The notes under the pieces are model-generated. The model did no database searches. It was given only the letters and a program-made list of their open reading frames with translations, and was not told where the DNA came from. From Crotalaria pallida (Eukaryota; Streptophyta; Magnoliopsida; Fabales; Fabaceae): a DNA stretch of 64,000 nt. Location of the stretch: NCBI GenBank assembly GCA_037953625.1, contig CM075652.1, positions 11,676,501-11,740,500 on the forward strand, written 5' to 3'. Within the stretch, counting starts at the first letter, position 1. Each line of letters starts with the position of its first letter. Positions 31,901 through 43,656 of the stretch are shown piece after piece. The position numbers and the translations under genes were made by a program.

Positions 31901-34900
31901 TTTAATCATTGAATGAAAAACAACTCTTTGAAAATTTTTCTTAAATCAAATACAAGAATTCAGAAAGGTAAAACTTCAAAAACCAATCAGATTAGTTTAT
32001 TTAATTCTAAACATTATAAGATGCTGATCAAAGAAGGTTACTTAAAATTTTCAAACCAATTTAAGTTACTTAAATCACACTTTTTAAACAAAACATTTTT
32101 CACAAATAAATCTCTCAAACAGTATTCAAAACAAACACATTCAATTACCATAAGGAGCAATCACATTCAAATTTCAAAGCATACAAATCACTCACAGACT
32201 TACAAACAGAAGGCCACATTTTTAATTATTTAAAATCATTAATTAAATTATAATCTTAATAAATTAATTGCACTCAAGAAAACAATTTAAATTAATCTTC
32301 TCATGAATGAAACAAAAACCGAATCAATATGATTCGTAATTTCCAATCACAAATCAATTTCAGAAACTTAAAATCATTAAATACAAAAATCTCTTCACAT
32401 AATTAAATCAACTTAGTTATTTAAAATCAAAAAGATAGAACAAATACACATCACTTTCACATAGCACCTAGAACATAGTCATTTTCAAAAGTTATCTCTT
32501 GAAAATAATTCTCCAACCACATGCACATGTTTGGACCGAATTATTTATGTAAAATTTTGCGAATATTTAATGCACAATAAAAACATAGAATCATGAAGTT
32601 ATTTTCTTTATTTTTATGCCAAAATCGTAAGCATGCACTAGAAAACAAACAATTTTAATTTCATTTTTAAGACAAAATCAAAGCAACAATTTACACACAT
32701 TTTCTTTTAAAATTAATTAATTCATGCATGTGTTTTTAGAATCTTTAAATTCAAATAACCTCATCATGCATGCACCCTAAGGAGGAACAACATAGTCTCT
32801 TACCTAGTACCTAGAATGGCTTAAAGTCAACATGCAAGGAGACAAGGTTTTTCATTCACACACAGAAGTCACAATATCACATCATCATGCATTAATATAT
32901 TTAAAACAAAAATCCTTTTTCAAACATTTTTGGCATACATAAAATAAATTCAAGGTTACACTTTAAATTTCCAAAAATAACATGTATGTACTTCAAATCA
33001 TTAGATCTAGTCCTAAAACACACATGCATCAACTTCTTACAAAATAAAAAGTATGGGTTTCATTTTTTTTTCCATTCATGGCCGAAGGGCCTTCTTAAAA
33101 AAAAATAAAACATACACACAATCAAACACTAGATTAAATCATGCACGAAAATAATCACTTAATCAAATCATGTTTGCATTTTGAAAATCAATTTAAGACT
33201 TGTTTCTTTAATTCTTTTCTCTAAAAACCAAAACACATACATAAAAGAAAACATAATTTTTCTCTTAAAAATTAACATGCAATCTAAAGATCTAAACATG
33301 TTCATGCTTGAAAAATCATTTTAAAACTCACTTCCTTACTTTTCCTTTTGAAACCGTGGCACACATAAAAGAAAACATGATCTTTCATTTAAATTTTACA
33401 TGCAAATTAAAGATCTAAATATTTTTCATGCATCAAACAAAAATAATCACATGCACACATTTTAGATCAGATAAGATCATCACAAAATTAACATGCAAGA
33501 CAAGAAACTTTGAACTTTTCACAAATCAAGTTTGGATTATATTTTCATTCAACAAATAACCATAGAAATACACATAGATCAAGATCTAGTAAGAGGATTC
33601 AACATGCAAGGCTAAAAATTTCACTTTAAAAATAAATAAGCTTAGATCATGGATTTGTTTATCAATTCATCACATAAACATATATATATCACGATTTAAA
33701 GAAAGAAAATCAAACATGCAAGAAGGATTTATGTTAAGCTTCACAAAATCTTTAACCATACTTTAGATCTTTAAGAGTTTAGTTAGAAAATTATTAGATC
33801 TAAAAAGAACACTATGAACCGAAAACATCAAGCACAAGTTTAGCATATTACAAATTATTTAGAGTCCTTAAAGTCCATGATTAAAGAATAACAACACATA
33901 AACTTCAACTTTCAAGCCATGAAAACAACATGCAAGAAGAAAGAAATAAAGATTTATAAACTAAAAAGGAAAACTAAACTATTACAAAATCTTCTCTTGA
34001 TCTTCAAGTCCTACCATGATAAAGGTTGGTCTTCTAGCTCTAACACTCTTGATCTACAAGGGACAAGGCTTGATCTAGCTTCAAGTTTCCTTCTCCTTCT
34101 CCTCTAGGCCTCACGACCACTCCCTCATTTTTCCCTCTTATTTCTTTTTCTTTTCTTTCTCTAAGAGTTTGGATGAGTCTCTTAGATGTTGTTTTTAGTG
34201 TTGGTGGAAGAAGAAATGAAATGGTGAAGAGAAGTGAAATGGGAAAATGAACTAAGGCTCTTTGTATAAGTAGACCCATTCCTAATTCCCTCTTTGCCCT
34301 TAGATTTTGGGTTCGGTTGCACATGGTTGGGAGGGGCGGTTTTGGGCTTCTAAAAAGTTGCATGGATAAGAGTCATCAAAGTCAAGGGAACAAAGTTAAA
34401 TAGACTAGGCTTTTTAGGGGTCACTTAGGCTTAAAACTAGTTAGGGTTTAGTTAGGGTCTTCTAACTTGGTTTGGTTTGGTTTGGTTCCTTTAGTTCTTA
34501 GTTTCTTAACCCATAAGCTTCTTGAAAATTCTACTCCTAACATACATACACACACATACTCGTATCACATACATACACATATACACAAATACTTACATAT
34601 ACCGTAGCACACACATCACACATGCATACTTCACACTTTATTTTCTTAATCTTATTTATTTAAATTCCTCAATTCACACAACAAGGCAATTAATTCAAGA
34701 ACCACACTCATCCAATTAATTCTCATGCATTCACATAGTATACGCACATTAAATTAAACACATCTCTCATAAAAATTCAAGCCAAATCAATAAGTTAAAT
34801 CTCTTTGGAATACCAATTCCAAAACTCGTATTTTATAATTCTGAAAATAAATTTTCGTAAAACAACCCAGAAAATTCCAAAAGTTATATTTTTAAAATTT

Positions 34901-35282
34901 ACGGTTCAAGACGATCGTTTTGATATAAAGTTCATGAAAATCCTAGTTACGGTTAAAAAGTTACGAATTTTTCAAGTTAACAGTTCAAAAACTTTATTTC
35001 AAACCAAAATCACTCTTCAGAAAAATCACAATTTATTTCTTAAAAATCAAATCAACAAAAATCATTCACTTTTCTTCTATAAAACATTTTGGTTTATTAA
35101 ATTCCTTGAAAATCAATACTTTATTTCGACGAAATCGTTTACGCACGTATGGGAAAAATGCGGGGTGTTACAATTAATGTGATGCCAAAATGATATTTGC
35201 GGGTTTAAGAGATTCCACAAATTTTTTAGGAACCAAACCGATGCCACATGTATCTTTCGGGGACCTATGTAACTATTAACTC
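28954..35282. mobile_element. MULE-type MITE family B, copy 1, interrupted
   Basis: Termini GAGTTAATACTCACATAGG and, inverted, GAGTTAATAGTTACATAGG, with perfect 9-bp TSD TATCCTATC (28945-28953, 35283-35291). Internal words (GGAATCTCTTAAAC, GGCATCACGTTAGT) match copy 2 at 37620-38069. A solo LTR lies inside with its own TSD. Confidence 0.85.
29294..35172 (-). mobile_element. 5.9-kb Ty3/gypsy solo LTR
   Basis: Ends TGTAACACCCCG and CGGGGTGTTACA with perfect TSD ATTAA (29289-29293, 35173-35177). No gag or pol frame, PBS or PPT is present anywhere inside, so it is read as a long solo LTR. Minus orientation is inferred from a TATA-like CTTATACAAAG box near 34243-34255 and a CT-rich leader after it on that strand. 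It holds a C-run near 29701-29716 and a CA/TA-rich microsatellite near 34545-34620. Small reading frames here show no domains. Confidence 0.75.
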
Positions 35283-35552
35283 TATCCTATCTGCCCAATG
35301 TAATTTCTATCATATTCCAGGAGTTGGGTTAGAAATGAGCAGGATATAATAGTGCAGTTTTTCTTGTATACCCTCACATATTAACATCACTGTTGTCATC
35401 ATCATCACATTGTTTCCACCATCACCACTTCATAAATGTCATCATTAATCTGGCGTGCACCAAACATTGGACAGGATAAGAGCTATCATGCTCATATCCT
35501 ATCCTGCTCTCTATCCTATCATGTCTTTATCCTATCCTGAAACGAACCGTTA

Positions 35553-35784
35553 ATTAAATCTAAAATATGATTAACACATCTGAAAATATTGTGGCTTCTC
35601 GTCACCACCTCCATGAACTCCTCAATTGCTTTTAACAAACCATCCTACTTCATGCTTGACATGAACTCTGTCTTCCCATGACCATTGCCACTTTGGAAGG
35701 CATTAGTTTGCGGGTCATTATTGAATTTAGGAAAGAAAAAAAGGAAAATGGATAAGATAATTTTGAGATAATTAAAATTGACTT
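35553..35784. other. unassigned spacer
   Basis: A short unique-looking stretch with no clear gene. The minus-strand frame has no domain. Confidence 0.4.
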
Positions 35785-36290
35785 TTTTAAGTTTTTAGTT
35801 CCTGAATTTATGTGTTCTTTTGAAATTGATCCTTGAACTTTTTTCTTGTATGTTTTAGGTCCTTGAATTGTGTATAAACATTTGAAAATAGTCATTTCTT
35901 CATTTAGGTGATGAAGTAATCGACGATATGTCACATCACTTTTGCCATATCGACATATAACGTGCCACATGGATTTTTTTTTAATTAAAAATTTGAACTT
36001 CATAAAAATAATTAAAAATTGCATTTTTAAAAAAAAATCGAACTTTATAATTATTTTTAAAAGAATTAATTTTTTTAAATAAAAAAACCATGTACTGCCA
36101 CATGACGCCATATAGGACGCTACTTGTCGATGTGACAAAAGTGGCATGGCATGTTATCAATTATGTTATCACTTAAGTGATGAAAGAACTGTTTCTAAAT
36201 ATTTGAGCAAAGTTTAGGAACCTAAAATATCTAAAAAATGGTTCGAGAATCAATTCCAAAAAAAATTTAAGTTCAGAGACTAAAACAAGT
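35785..36290. mobile_element. MULE-like MITE of the TAGGTCCTTGAA type
   Basis: The left arm has TTAGTTCCTGAATTTATG and AGGTCCTTGAATTGTG words. The right arm has them inverted (TTTAGTCTCTGAACTTAA, AGGTTCCTAAACTTTG). Arms of about 170 bp run to a CACATCAC/GTCACATCGAC centre. Boundaries are approximate. Confidence 0.55.
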
Positions 36291-36355
36291 CTCTGAACAA
36301 AAATGGGGTTTGAACATAATTTTCAGTTATTAATTCATTAATAATTAAAGAGTTT

Positions 36356-37145
36356 TATAATATAAATCCCATTTTTTATTCTTATACACCATTTTAATTT
36401 TTTCCCCAAAATTATCCTTATTTTCTTCAAATCCCAAATCTCAAACTTCAAACCTTAAATACTCTTTTCCTAAACACACCAGGCCACTATCACTATCACC
36501 ACCACCACCATCAACCTTCAATACTCCAAACTATCATACCCTTTTACACAACCTAGAATTTTAACCCACAAATTTCAGGACCTCTCCAGCATTAAAATTA
36601 ATAAAGGATTGACAATGAAGATTAAATAATTAAAATGATATTTTTATCTCCAATCGCTTTTATTTCTTATCTCTTTTCCTCAGTCACTATAACTATTGTC
36701 CATCCACTCGTAGCAGTTGACCACCTCTATCACACCCTATCCCACCACCATCCAACCCCAACCCCAACCCTCTCATCGCTTCGGGAAACGACCCCCACAT
36801 AGGTGCGCTAGGAAGAACAAGAAGTGATCTTATTGTCGTTGTTGATGGTGTTTCATCTAAGATTTAGGTGGCAATGGTGTCCAAGGCAGTGCACGGCTGG
36901 GACAAATGGTGGTGTCTAACTTGCGGTGGAGATTGGATGACAGTTCTATAGTGCTCTTGTCTGGATGGTGTAAAAGGGTACCATGCTAGTGGGGAGTATT
37001 GAAGGTTGATGATGGTGGTGGTGGCGGCGGTGGTGGGGAGGAAAAGAGTATTTAGGACTTGAGATTTGGGGTTTGAAGAAAGTAACGGTAATTTTGGGAA
37101 AAAAATTTAAAATGGGGTTTGGGGATAAATAATACGGTTTATATT
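36356..37145. mobile_element. long inverted-repeat element
   Basis: Arms of about 190 bp carry matching words in opposite orientation: CCCAAAATTA, AAATACTCTTTTCCT, CACCACCACC, CATCAACCTTCAATACTCC and TACCCTTTTACAC. The centre (36650-36950) is more GC-rich and contains GTTGTTGATGGTG-type runs, perhaps captured DNA. No TSD fixed. Confidence 0.6.
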
Positions 37146-37167
37146 CCTTGACTCATAATTATAATTA

Positions 37168-38099
37168 TAATTTTGGTTCTTTATCTTATTTTAAAGATGC
37201 CCTTTGGTCCTTTATTTTTTTAATTTATTTTGGCCCTTTTATCGTATAAAAAAATCAATTTGGTCCTTTAATTAAATAAACGACTCAAATTAGTCCTTTA
37301 TATATTTTTTTTAAAAAAAGTTTCAATCCGGTCCTTTATTTTTTTGTTTCAATCCAGTCTTTTATCTATATCTAAAAGATTCATTTTGGGTGTAAAATTT
37401 GTAAATTTTTTTATGAATTTTATATTATTTAGGGCAAAACAGGATCGGGGTAACATATTTGGTCAAAAAACCAAAATTCTGCTGAAAAGAATGAAGAAAT
37501 TGGCAACAAAATCCCAAATTTTGGCGATATTGATAAGAATGATCAAACTGAATCTTAAAAGAAATTAAAATATAAAAATAAATAAAAAAGATAAAAGGCC
37601 AAAACGAATATTCAAAATGGAGTTAATAGTCACATATGTCCCCGAAAATACCTGTGGAATCAGTTAAGTCCCTGAAAGATTTGTGGAATCTCTTAAACCC
37701 CCAAAGATCATATTGGAATCACTTAGGTCCATTAAAAACTTGTGGAATCTCTTAAACCCCCAAAGATCAATTTGGCATCACGTTAGTTCCCCCATGAGGT
37801 AACTAACGGAATCCTACGTAGTACTTAAATGCTTTGTTGGCCCAAATGTGGCACATTCTTGACAGTTCAACATGGCATTGGGGCCAACAAAACATTTAAC
37901 GATTTAACGTGCCACGTAGGATTCCGTTAGGTCTCTCTTGACGAAATTGGATCGGGGGACTAACGTGACGCCAAATTGATCTTTGTAGACTTTAAGAGAT
38001 TTCACAAATCTTTGAGGGACCTTACTGATTCCACGGGTATCTTTCGGGGACCTATGTGACTATTAACTCTTCAAAATATGATAAAGGATCAAAATTATA
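37168..38099. mobile_element. MITE of the TTTTGGTTCTTTATC type, interrupted
   Basis: The left end AATTTTGGTTCTTTATCTTA and right inverted end AATTTTGATCCTTTATCATA match. Repeated GGTCCTTTA words fill the left half. MITE family B copy 2 is inserted near its right end. Confidence 0.45.
37620..38069. mobile_element. MULE-type MITE family B, copy 2
   Basis: 450 bp, ends GAGTTAATAGTCACATA on both sides in inverted orientation, arms alignable for about 80 bp. The 9-bp TSD TTCAAAATG/TTCAAAATA has one mismatch. It is an uninterrupted version of the element at 28954-35282. Confidence 0.88.
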
Positions 38100-38494
38100 A
38101 GGCTAAATTACGTATTTGGTCCCTTACCTTATTTTTCAATTTCAAATTGGTCCCTTACATTTTTTTAGTATCATATTGGTCCCTCACGTTTCTTTTCATT
38201 ATCAATTTGGTTCCTAAATCATTGTTCATGCTATGTGTATCAATAAGATAAGCACACGTGTCATTTCTCTCTCCAATATTGCAAATGTGGACCAATATGA
38301 TATTGACACGTATGATGAACAATGACTTAGGGATCAGTTTGATAACAAAAAGAAACATGAAAGACCAATATGATACCAAAAAAATGTAAGGGATCAATTT
38401 GAAATTAAAAAAATAGGGTTTCAGTTTTTTGACACCCCTTTTTAATTAGTTGACACCCCTCTACTGGTGAAAAATCAAAAACGCCATTTAATAA

Positions 38495-38813
38495 TTTTGC
38501 CCAGTATGTTGAGCCCTTAACTTACGTTAAAATTAACACATACGCTTAGGGGTTAGCTTACAAAATTTAAAAGCAATAATTTTGCCCAATACGCTTACCC
38601 CTCAGCTTACATTTAAAATTAACACGCCTAGGGGTCAGCTTACAAAATTTAAAAGCAATAATTTTGCCCAGTACGCTTACCACTCAGCTTACGTTTAAAA
38701 TTAACACATACGCTTAGGGGGTCAGCTTACTTAGTACGCTTAGGGGTCAGCTTACGCTTAAAATTAACACATACGCTTAAGGGCCAGCTTACAAAATTTA
38801 AAACCAATAATTT
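38495..38813 (+). repeat. ~80-bp minisatellite, left part
   Basis: Units contain TTTTGCCCAGTACGCTTACC, CTCAGCTTACGTTTAAAA, TTAACACATACGCTTAGGGG and TCAGCTTACAAAATTTAAAA. About four units are seen, the last with an internal duplication. Confidence 0.8.
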
Positions 38814-39135
38814 TGTTGGAAACCAACAATCGGCCTAACAATCTACTAGAGGAGGGGTGAATAGTAGTTGGAAGCGATAGTACCAATTTTTCGGATAAGA
38901 TTGAAGTTGGTCGGATAATGCTTGCTATTTATAAAAAAAGGCTGACTTTGGGCCGACCAGATTCTGATAATCGGTTATCTAAGCCGACTACCGATTATCT
39001 GAGCTGCATCACACAAAGATCAGATTTGCAGCGGAAAAGAGCTAGCAATATCCAAGCAAAATAAAGTTTAGCAAAGCCGATTAAATGCTCGGAATAAAAA
39101 CTGAAAGCAGTAAAGAAGAGAGAGACAACCGATTT

Positions 39136-39200
39136 TTATACTGGTTCACTCACAACCACGGTGAGCTACGTCCAGTCCCCCCTAAAACCTTTAGGGAGCC
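39136..39200 (-). promoter_or_regulatory. hairpin-motif-hairpin module of Sirevirus LTR
   Basis: On the minus strand: hairpin A with arms CTCC(C)TAAA and TTTAGGAG, motif GGACTGGACGTAG, hairpin B with arms CTCAC and GTGAG, then TGAACCAGTATAAA. Order and flanking motifs match the modules at 2502-2562 and 56434-56486, while stems differ. The partner LTR has the same at about 59742-59805. Confidence 0.6.
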
Positions 39201-39237
39201 TTTAATCAAAATAATCCAATCGGTTACAAACGGATTT

Positions 39238-39468
39238 ACAAGAGAACCTCTCTACACCTAACCCCGACTTGAACTAATGGCCAAAGAACCTCTCCAGCAC
39301 TTCACAAATCTTGAAACCTTCAAGATGCCTTGAAACCTTCAAGGACTTTCACCAAAGAACCTCTTTGGATTTCTGCTCAGGAACCTGCTAAGACTTCAAA
39401 TCACCTAAGAACCTCTTAGGCGAACTTGGAAACCTTCCAAGACTTTCACCGCTTGAGAACCTTTCAAG
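39238..39468 (-). repeat. array of small hairpins with AACCT loop
   Basis: Units of 6-7 bp stems around an AACCT pentaloop (AGGTT in the element's sense): ATCTTGA/TCAAGAT (39308-39326), CCTTGA/TCAAGG (39328-39344), CCAAAG/CTTTGG (39352-39368), CCTAAG/CTTAGG (39404-39420), CTTGGA/TCCAAG (39425-39441), CTTGAG/TTCAAG (39452-39468). A weaker one lies at 39376 and a short one (AGAG/CTCT) near 39240. Spacers often read GACTTTCACC. The other LTR repeats the series at about 59849-60074. Confidence 0.75.
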
Positions 39469-40607
39469 ACTTGAAAACAGATTGAATGAATAGTGATGGC
39501 TCCAACCCGAAACTCAAATGTGTATGATTCAGAAAGTTTGATGAACGGATGAGTGTACGGTTGTATGTTTGAGAAAGGATTTTGCAGAGAACGATTTGAA
39601 GCTTGGATTCAAAATATAACAGTTTCTCTCTCTAGCTCTATCGTTCTCTTTTCTGCGTTTTTCTTCTTTGTGTTTCTCAGAGAATACGTATGAAAATTTT
39701 GCTCTTGTTGTTCTATCTTTTGGAGAAGAAAAACCACGCCTTTTATACTGATACCCATCACACAAGAGATACGAAAAAGAGGAAAAATATCTTGTGACAC
39801 GTCTTGTCCTTTCCAACGGATATTCCAATTTTCTGCAACGTTCAGAGACACGTATGTCCTTTTCCATAGGATAATTCCAGATGTTTCCACTTCTCAGCAA
39901 CGTTCCAATCTATCCTTCTTCACTGCTGATTTAAAATTCCAATTTGAAATTCAAAGTTGGTGATAGATAGATGCTTTGAGATAAAGACAAAATTGCCAGC
40001 CACGCACTGTATTGTAAAACCAGTACAGAAACGAAGAGGTGCTTGCGGCGTCGTACTGCTGATTTGTTGAAGAAGATGAATAGTGTTGCCGAGCTTGATG
40101 ACTGTTCGAGCTTGGCATCTGTTTGAGCTTGAGGACATGAGTGGCGGATCTGAGCTGATCTTTTGGCCGACTGGTTTGCTCTGAGCGATAGCTCGGATTG
40201 ATCACTTCCGAACACGCCTGAGCTTAAGTTGATTTACTCCAACCTCATCAACACACCAATCCGATCTTTAACCTTCCAAGCAAGGTGCCAAGACAAAAGT
40301 GAACACTGAGCTCATCTCGGAATTTTGACTCTTTTGATCGGATTCCTTTGTCTCCGTCGATGGCCGAGATCAGAGATCAACATACACAACTGATTTGATT
40401 GACTTGGCCGAGACCTGAGATACTTCATAGCATACCGAGCTGATTTGACAAAAGCATCATTGAGCTGACTTATTCGGCTTCATCAACGTCCAAGAACCGA
40501 GCATCATCAGACCAACGAACTTATTCATTTGTCGTCTTCATCAAAACCTTGGCCGAGAACCGATATTATGATATATTTGTGTTCATCAAAACCTCTTTGA
40601 TTCAACA

Positions 40608-40990
40608 ATCTCCCCCTTTTTGATGATGACAAATGCTTGTTGATTTTGTGCGGTTCTCTTGAGTGTATGCTCGAAGAGCACTCCCCCTGACTAACACCTT
40701 TCTCCTTAATAGTAACTTTCTCCCCCTGTAGTGCTGAGATAACAAGAAACACGAAAACAACACCTTTCTCCCTCTTTTGGCATGATAAAGAAGGAGTCGA
40801 AGAATTAAGCACATTGCCAAAAGAGTGGTAGGAAGTATGATCCGAGAATAAAATAGAGAGCAAGCATAACAGATACCACTTGTTGTAAACATGAGTATAC
40901 CAATTGTTGAAAAACTTAAAAAAAAGTGTATACTCTTGCCTTACTCCCCCTGAAGATAATATGCTCCAAAAATACAACCTTTCTCCCCTA
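40608..40990 (-). promoter_or_regulatory. multiple polypurine tracts
   Basis: On the minus strand the primary PPT AAAAAGGGGGAGAT abuts the 3' LTR. Further G-runs of the AGGGGGAG kind lie near 40684, 40722, 40766, 40947 and 40983, as in the other Sireviruses here. Confidence 0.7.
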
Positions 40991-41132
40991 GAAAATATAG
41001 CGAAAGAGAAACGAGGAGAATTGACAAGCTTTTGAAAACGATAAGCAAATATTTGAATGAATAAAAGAAATTCGAGAAATTGTACATTGACATAAGACTT
41101 TGTTGTGGGTGCTTGAAAACACTGACCGACCA

Positions 41133-42617
41133 TTAGCCTACACTAGATTCTTCTAGTATGTCGAGTTCCCTTATGATATGAAAGTGAGTTTCTCTCGGCA
41201 GAGGTTTTGAAAAAATGTCGGCTAATTGATTTTCAGTGCTTACAAAATCGATAACACAATCACCATTTTGAACATGATCTCGTAAAAAATGGTGTCTTAT
41301 TTCAATGTGTTTTGTCCGAGAGTGATACACAAGATTCTTAGTTAGGTTGATTGCACTTGTATTGTCACATTTGATAGGAATGTAATCCAGTTTCAAGCCG
41401 AAGTCCGACAGTTGTTGCTTCATCCAAAGGATTTGAGCACAACAACTGCCAGCTGCAATATATTCTGCTTTTGCGGTGGAAAGAGAAACACAAGCTTGCT
41501 TTTTAGAAAACCACGACACTAGAGAACTTCCCAAAAGATGACAAGTTCCACTAGTGCTTTTTCGGTCAAGCTTGCATCCTGCAAAATCAGAATCAGAATA
41601 TCCGACCAAACTAAGACTAGTATCACTCGGATAAAATAGACCAGTGTTCTCGGTTCCTTTTAAATATTTAAATATTCGTTTAACAGCAGATAAGTGTGAT
41701 TCTTTCGGATTAACTTGAAAATGAGCACACATACAGACGCTAAACATTATAACAGGCCGAGATGCACTTAAATACAGATGACTTCCTATCATGCCTCTAT
41801 ATTTACTTACATCTACCGACTTACCTAGCTCATCCTTGTCGAGATAGCAGGAGGTACTCATCGGTGTTGCTGCATGCTTGCAATTTACCATGCCAAACTT
41901 CCTCAGGAGCTCTTTGCAGTATTTTCCTTGATGCACAAAGATGCCTCCTTCGACTTGCTTAACTTGAAGTCCGAGGAAGAATGTGAGTTCTCCCATCATC
42001 GACATCTCGAATTCACCTTTCATTAGGGCTGAGAATTTCTTACATAGAGACATATTAGTAGCACCAAAAATTATATCATCAACATAGATTTGTACTAATA
42101 AAATGTCCTTTTTAGATTTAAAAATGAATAAAGTAGTGTCAACCTTTCCTCGTTCAAAGCCTTGTTCTAAAAGGAAAGAACCCAGCCGATCATACCAAGC
42201 TCTCGGAGCTTGTTTCAGACCGTACAAAGCCTTTTTAAGTTTATAAACATGATTCAGAAATTCATGGCTTTCAAAACCAGGAGGTTGTTTCACATAGACT
42301 TCTTCATTTATAAATCCGTTTAAGAAAGCACTCTTGACATCCATTTGATACAGGGTGAATTTCATGATAGATGCAAAAGCAAGAAGAATTCGGATTGCTT
42401 CAAGCCGAGCAATAGGAGGAAAGGTCTCATCATAATCGATCCCTTCCTCTTGGTTGTAGCCTTGAGCAACGAGCCTCGCTTTGTTTCTTATAATTACCCT
42501 TGATTCGTCTATTTTATTTCTGAAAATCCATTTTGTGCCGATTATAAAATGATCATCAGGCCGAGGAACTAATTCCCAAACATCATTTCTGATGAATTGA
42601 TTTAGCTCGTCTTGCAT
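41133..42617 (-). pseudogene. pol: Sirevirus reverse transcriptase-RNase H
   Basis: 494 open residues. The RT domain begins near residue 10 with N-D-V-W-E-L-V-P. Catalytic aspartates lie in M-D-V-K-S-A-F-L and in Y-V-D-D near residue 178. RNase H follows from about residue 350 with S-D-S-D-F-A-G, the A-K-A-E-Y-I glutamate and K-H-I-E-I-R-H-H. A TAA just upstream (near 42634) and a frameshift near 42690 cut it from integrase. The long intact frame suggests moderate age. Confidence 0.85.
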
Positions 42618-43656
42618 AGCAATAGCCCAATATTAATCCTCAATCGCTTTACTAACAGAATCAGGTTCAATTTGAGAAACCAAAAAGAGACAAAATTGCA
42701 AAAATTTTGAATAGACCGACGAGTTAAAACTCCCTTTGAAATATCGCCGAGCACATTCTCGATCGGATGATTTTTGTTTGTTTTCCAAGCAGGAGGGATG
42801 TCGTCCCTCCGAGCTTCAATATAAGTTATTACAGTGTCGTCTTGTTGAGCTTTATTTTCAATTATGATTGGTTCATCATCATTTTGCTCGTCCATTGAGT
42901 TTTCTTTGATTCCTGCACTTTTCACACAACTCAAAGTATCCCCTTTCGGAGACTCATCAAATACCACATGTATAGATTTTTCCATAGTGGAAGTTCGTTT
43001 ATTAAACACTGGGTAAGCTTTACTTCGTGAAGAATAACCTAAAAATATACCTTCATCGGCTTTTGAATCAAATTTTTCGATATGATCTTTTCCATTGTTT
43101 AAAATGAAAACTTTGCATCCAAAAGCATGAAAATAAGATATGTTCGGCTTTCTTCCTTTGTAAAGTTCATAGGGCGTTTTCTTTAAGATAGGCCAAGTGA
43201 GCACACGGTTCAATACATGACAAGCAGTATTAACTGCATCCGCCCAAAAGTAATGAGGCACTTGTGATTCATTTAGCATAGTCCGAGCAAGTTCCTCAAG
43301 AACTCGGTTTTTCCGTTCCACAACTCCGTTTTGCTCGGGAGTCCGTGGAGCTGAAAATTATGCTCAATGCCGAACTTATATCAAAACTTATCAAATATGT
43401 GATTCTCGAACTCGCCGCCATGGTCTGTTCGAATAACAATTACTTTTTGGTTTGCTTGGTTTTGGATTCGTTTGACTAGCTCTTTAAAACTTTGAAAAGT
43501 GTCACTTTTTGCAGCTAAAAATAAAGTCCAAGTAAATCTAGAAAAATCATCAACAATCACTAAGGCATAGTGGTTACCTCCAAAGCTTTTCACTTGCGAT
43601 GGTCCGAACAAGTCCATATGAAGCATCTCTAATGGCCGAGTTGTTGAAACCATCGT
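42618..43656 (-). pseudogene. pol: Sirevirus integrase, broken
   Basis: The core begins M-L-H-M-D-L-F-G-P (first Asp) with T-D-H-G-G-E-F (second Asp) near 43415. A frameshift near 43325-43380 follows, then V-E-R-K-N-R with the Glu at 43320 and the C-terminal G-K-K-like linker to about 42690. A second shift and a TAA separate it from RT. Upstream it is cut by the plus-strand Sirevirus at 43656/43657; the apparent frame past that point is the guest's LTR. Confidence 0.8.

Larger units (their letters stand above)
28829..35549. mobile_element. Tourist-like (PIF/Harbinger) MITE, interrupted
   Basis: Ends GGGTTTGTTT and, inverted, CGGTTCGTTT, flanked by TTA on both sides (28826-28828, 35550-35552), the PIF/Harbinger TSD. 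Subterminal TATCCTATC words recur on both sides. A MULE-type MITE and a gypsy LTR inside it account for most of the length. Confidence 0.65.
38814..40607 (-). repeat. 3' LTR of minus-strand Sirevirus
   Basis: 1794 bp; TGTTGGAAACC to TTTGATTCAACA on the plus strand. Relative to its partner it has a ~50-bp extra segment with ATCAAAACC repeats near the inner end and many substitutions. It contains a GATAATCGG...CCGATTATC inverted pair at 38965-39000 with CG centres 20 bp apart. An array of small hairpins lies at 39238-39468 and the hairpin-motif module at 39136-39200. Confidence 0.88.

Noticed and set aside
31913..35182. Lys/Asn/Phe-rich frames
   Set aside because: AT-rich LTR DNA; composition alone gives such frames.
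35650..36147. 165-codon minus-strand frame
   Set aside because: It spans a MITE arm and spacer, with no recognisable domain.
39529..40215. Minus-strand frames repeated at 60135-60809
   Set aside because: Similarity is due to the two LTRs being copies; frames differ in length and have no domain.
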